Shown here in pieces: positions 61,614 to 64,000 of a stretch of 64,000 nucleotides of DNA. This DNA comes from JACVRW01 sp963819115 (GTDB taxonomy: Bacteria; Actinomycetota; Thermoleophilia; Solirubrobacterales; Thermoleophilaceae). Made by a program: the position numbers and the translations under genes. The DNA lies in the NCBI GenBank assembly GCA_963819115.1, contig CAWFUR010000011.1, positions 1,116,001 to 1,180,000 of the forward strand, read 5' to 3'. Within the stretch, counting starts at the first letter, position 1; each line of letters opens with the position of its first letter. A model generated the notes under the pieces. It was not told the DNA's origin, ran no database searches, and worked only from the letters and a program-made list of their open reading frames with translations.

Positions 61614-61874
61614 ATGCCCGGCATGTCAGATGCGCTGCAGATCTTTGGAGCGATTCTCATCCTGGTGGCGTTCGCCGCGAACCAGCGCGGTGCGCTTGGC
61701 GCTCATGCCCGCTCGTACCTCGTCCTGAACCTCGTGGGGTCCGCCGTCCTGGCCTGGGTGGCCCTCGACGGCCGCGACTGGGGCTTCCTGCTCCTGGAGG
61801 GGGTGTGGGCGCTGGTGTCGGCCTGGAGCCTCACCCAGGTGCTTCGTGGGCGCCCGCCCGCTCCCGCTCACTGA
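61614..61874 (+). CDS. Small membrane protein, CBU_0592-like
   Basis: 86 residues with three hydrophobic helices (LQIFGAILILVAFAANQ, SYLVLNLVGSAVLAWVAL, FLLLEGVWALVSAWSL). The pattern VAFAANQRG and NLVGSAxLAxxA matches small conserved membrane proteins of the CBU_0592 type. Function unknown. ATG 61614 or 61623. Confidence 0.7.
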   Translation: MPGMSDALQIFGAILILVAFAANQRGALGAHARSYLVLNLVGSAVLAWVALDGRDWGFLLLEGVWALVSAWSLTQVLRGRPPAPAH

Positions 61875-61902
61875 AACCCCCGCCCAGAAATGCCTCGGGG
61901 CG

Positions 61903-61921
61903 CACCCGGCCACGCCGGGTG
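61903..61921. terminator. Hairpin 1 in convergent spacer
   Basis: CACCCGGC-CAC-GCCGGGTG, perfect 8-bp stem, 29 bp after the end of the small membrane protein gene. Confidence 0.5.
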
Positions 61922-61936
61922 CTACCGCTCAGAAAT

Positions 61937-61966
61937 GGAAACGACCCCGCAAGCGGGGCCGTTTCC
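61937..61966. terminator. Hairpin 2 in convergent spacer
   Basis: GGAAACG-A-CCCCGC-AA-GCGGGG-C-CGTTTCC, 13 pairs with one mismatch. The last arm is T-rich on both strands, so it can serve both convergent genes. Confidence 0.65.
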
Positions 61967-62012
61967 TGAGGGAGGAGTGATGCGATATGTATCGGTGAGA
62001 GGAAGTTCTTTC

Positions 62013-62363
62013 TTAAGCGGCGCGTGCGCTGTAGCTGGTGATCGAGGTCACCAGGAGGGCGACCAGGCCGAGGCCTCCGAAGAGCGCCGTGGCGGCAGGC
62101 TCTCCGGCGATCGCGAAGATCCCGGCGGCGACGACGAGACCCACGCCGATCGCACGGTCATACACCGCGTGCGCTGAGAGCGGGATGGTCCCGCGTCCGG
62201 AGGTGTCGGTGCCCGCGAGGGCGAGAGACACGCAGAGCGCGCCGGCCAGGGCGCCGGTCACGAGCGGGGCTGCGCCAAGCCCGAGGGCCAGCGGCGCCGC
62301 GATCAGCCCGAAGCCCACGAGCATCAGAAGAAATGCTCGGGCGGCGGGGGAGATGAGCCTCAT
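62013..62363 (-). CDS. Small membrane protein, four helices, unknown
   Basis: 116 residues from ATG 62363. Four hydrophobic segments cover most of the length (FLLMLVGFGLIAAPLALGLG, VTGALAGALCVSLALAG, IGVGLVVAAGIFAIAG, ATALFGGLGLVALLVTSITS). The arrangement resembles SPW-repeat proteins, but the SPW motif is not seen. Divergent from tlyA across 84 bp. Function unknown. Confidence 0.65.
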   Translation of the reverse strand: MRLISPAARAFLLMLVGFGLIAAPLALGLGAAPLVTGALAGALCVSLALAGTDTSGRGTIPLSAHAVYDRAIGVGLVVAAGIFAIAGEPAATALFGGLGLVALLVTSITSYSARAA

Positions 62364-62447
62364 GAGAGTCACGTGTTTGAGGCTACGTCGATGCCGGCCA
62401 AAAAGTGTGAGGTCGATCACACTCCCCGGGGGGTACCCTGCCGCGAC

Positions 62448-63236
62448 GTGCCGAAGCGCCGGCTGGACACTCTGCTCGCCGAGCGCGGGCTGTACGAGAC
62501 CCGTTCGCGCGCGGCCGCGGCGGTGATGGCCGGCGACGTGAGAATTGGCGACCGGCCCGCGGCCAAGCCCGGGCAGATGGTCCCCGAGGACGCGCCCGTG
62601 TCCGTCAGCGTGCCCCAGCAGCACGTCTCGCGCGGGGGCATAAAGCTCGAGAACGCCCTGGAGGCCTTCGGCGTGGACCCCGCCGGGCGCTCCTGCCTCG
62701 ACGTGGGCGCCTCCACGGGCGGCTTCACCGATTGCCTGCTCCAGCACGGGGCACGCTCGGTGATCGCGCTCGACGTCGCCTACGGCGAGCTGCACTGGCG
62801 CATCCGCCAGGACCCGCGAGTCACCGTGATTGAGCGCCGCAACGCCCGCGACCTGCGGACGGATGAGCTCCCGTATCCGCCCGATCTCGTGGTGGTGGAC
62901 GTCTCCTTCATCTCGCTCGCCAAGGTGCTTCCGCCCGTGTTGGCGGCCGCGGCACCCGTCCACGACGTGCTTGCGCTGGTCAAGCCGCAGTTCGAGGCCG
63001 GGCGCGAGGCGGTCGGCCGGGGTGGCGTGGTGCGCTCGCCCGACGAGCGCCGGAGGGCCCTGGTGGAGGTGGGCCGGACCGCGCGCGAATCGCTCGGCGC
63101 ATCGGTGCTCGGGTACGCCTCGAGCGGCCTTCCCGGCCCGGCGGGAAACCGGGAGAGCTTCGTGTGGCTGGCGGAGGCGGGCCGCACGGGAGCGCTTTCC
63201 GACCTGGACGCGGCGGCCCGGAGGGCGGAGCCGTGA
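62448..63236 (+). CDS. tlyA: TlyA family 16S/23S rRNA 2'-O-methyltransferase
   Basis: 262 residues from GTG 62448. An S4 RNA-binding domain (KRRLDTLLAERGLYETRSRAAAAVMAGDVRIG, about 3-60) is followed by an FtsJ-like methyltransferase domain with SAM site CLDVGASTGGFTDCLLQHGA and catalytic Lys in GGIKLENA and LVKPQFE. Methylates rRNA; in mycobacteria this allows capreomycin binding. TACCCT 8 bp before the GTG with no Shine-Dalgarno fits a leaderless transcript. Overlaps nadK by GTGA. Confidence 0.94.
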   Translation: MPKRRLDTLLAERGLYETRSRAAAAVMAGDVRIGDRPAAKPGQMVPEDAPVSVSVPQQHVSRGGIKLENALEAFGVDPAGRSCLDVGASTGGFTDCLLQHGARSVIALDVAYGELHWRIRQDPRVTVIERRNARDLRTDELPYPPDLVVVDVSFISLAKVLPPVLAAAAPVHDVLALVKPQFEAGREAVGRGGVVRSPDERRRALVEVGRTARESLGASVLGYASSGLPGPAGNRESFVWLAEAGRTGALSDLDAAARRAEP

Positions 63237-64000
63237 GCGACCGTCCCGAGTCGCTCACGCTGTTCACCCACAGCAGGACGGCCCAGACATCGGATGCTGT
63301 GGAGCGCGTGCTCGCGATGGCCCTCGAGGCGGGCGTGGAGGTCAGGATCCCGCCCGCGGAGGTGGACAAGCACTCGCTCACACCGCGCGAGGGGGTGGTG
63401 CTGGGGGCGGATCCGGACGGTCCCACCGATCTGGCCGTCGTGCTGGGCGGCGACGGGACGATCCTCTCCACACTGCGCCTGTTCGCCGGGAGGGAGGTGC
63501 CCGTGTTCGCCGTGAACTACGGCGCCATCGGCTTTCTGGCCACGGTCGAGCCGAGCGAGCTGGATCGCGGGATCAGGCGAGCGCTGGAGGGCGACTTCGA
63601 CCTGATGAGGCTTCCGACGCTCGTGGCGCACACGGCCGCGGGCGAGCGGATCGCGGTGAACGACGTGTCCTTTCACCGTCTTCAGAGCGGGCGCGTGGCC
63701 GAGCTGGCCTACACGGTCCACGGGCAGGACCTCGGCGAGGTCCGCTGCGACGGACTCGTGGTCTCCACTCCGGCGGGCTCCACCGGCTACAACCTGGCCA
63801 ACGGCGGCCCGGTCCTCGCGTGGGGCGTGGAGGGCTTCGTGGTCTCGTTCATCGCCCCGCACACGCTCACCGCGCGATCGCTGGTGGTGGGCCCGGACGA
63901 CCTGATCGAGGTCACCAACCGCTCGGGCGCGGAGGAGGTGGAGCTGACCACCGACGGCCGGCCCGGGGGCGAGGTGGCCCCCGGCGAGAGCGTGACCGTG
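63233..64000 (+). CDS. nadK: NAD kinase, 3' end outside window
   Basis: Phosphorylates NAD to NADP. The visible 256 residues contain GGDGTIL (72-78) with catalytic D74, NYGAIGFLATVE, NDVSFHR and the CDGLVVSTPAGSTGYNLANGGP block, all diagnostic. GTG start overlaps the tlyA stop, as commonly found in the tlyA-nadK-recN order. The gene runs off the window and its end is not seen. Confidence 0.95.
   Translation, partial: MSDRPESLTLFTHSRTAQTSDAVERVLAMALEAGVEVRIPPAEVDKHSLTPREGVVLGADPDGPTDLAVVLGGDGTILSTLRLFAGREVPVFAVNYGAIGFLATVEPSELDRGIRRALEGDFDLMRLPTLVAHTAAGERIAVNDVSFHRLQSGRVAELAYTVHGQDLGEVRCDGLVVSTPAGSTGYNLANGGPVLAWGVEGFVVSFIAPHTLTARSLVVGPDDLIEVTNRSGAEEVELTTDGRPGGEVAPGESVTV

Overview
The window is a high-GC actinobacterial chromosome segment. 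Gene content and order (alaS-ruvX-mltG-aroE, a complete type IV pilus locus, aroC-aroKB-aroQ-peptidase, efp-nusB-xseB-ispA-dxs-tlyA-nadK), GAAC-N4-GTTC SOS boxes, many GTG/TTG starts and overlapping stop/start junctions fit the class Thermoleophilia (Solirubrobacterales-like). That assignment is an inference from gene content. No rRNA, tRNA, CRISPR array, phage or transposase gene was seen.

Layout. 1-4.1 kb: 3' part of an oligopeptide ABC ATPase gene, a 347-bp gap ending in a strong hairpin, an MFS exporter and a convergent membrane HD-GYP protein. 4.2-9.3 kb: alaS, ruvX, mltG, aroE. 9.4-26 kb: the type IV pilus locus. It runs from a secreted LprG/thioredoxin-like fusion protein through pilB, pilT and pilC, then a non-pilus insert (palindromic repeats, a thioredoxin-reductase-like gene, two small secreted proteins, a polytopic membrane protein), then two tandem pilin genes, prepilin peptidase, pilM, pilN, pilO, a PilP-like protein and a large secreted calcium-repeat protein. 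26.1-30.3 kb: aroC, a fused shikimate kinase/dehydroquinate synthase, aroQ and an M24 peptidase. 30.3-56.3 kb: an accessory block of about 26 kb that separates the M24 peptidase from efp, genes that are neighbours in many bacteria. It holds a split ImuB/DnaE2 translesion module with twin LexA boxes, a GGDEF protein, an epimerase-ECF41 sigma factor operon with a canonical ECF41 promoter, an M36 metalloprotease, a PP2C/RsbW-type module, an Lrp/EamA pair, an AbiEi-DUF559 protein, a TolB-like lipoprotein and six stand-alone SnoaL-like proteins. 56.3-64 kb: efp, nusB, xseB, a polyprenyl synthase, dxs, a convergent DsbA-like/OsmC pair, two small membrane proteins, tlyA and nadK (cut by the window end).

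Themes. Aromatic amino-acid genes flank the pilus locus on both sides. Cyclic-di-GMP functions (HD-GYP, GGDEF, an MshEN-like N-terminus on PilB) recur and could link second messenger to pilus activity. DNA-damage mutagenesis is represented by imuB and dnaE2, which share an identical 18-bp operator/start region. Two families of short palindromic repeats are dispersed through the window. One lies in frame inside imuB and supplies the end of aroE. The other brackets the thioredoxin-reductase-like gene.

Best candidates for something not previously described are (i) the REP-like palindrome acting as coding sequence inside imuB, (ii) the second palindrome family with its associated CACCCAG box, and (iii) the ECF41 operon with its promoter overlapping a divergent M50-type peptidase start.
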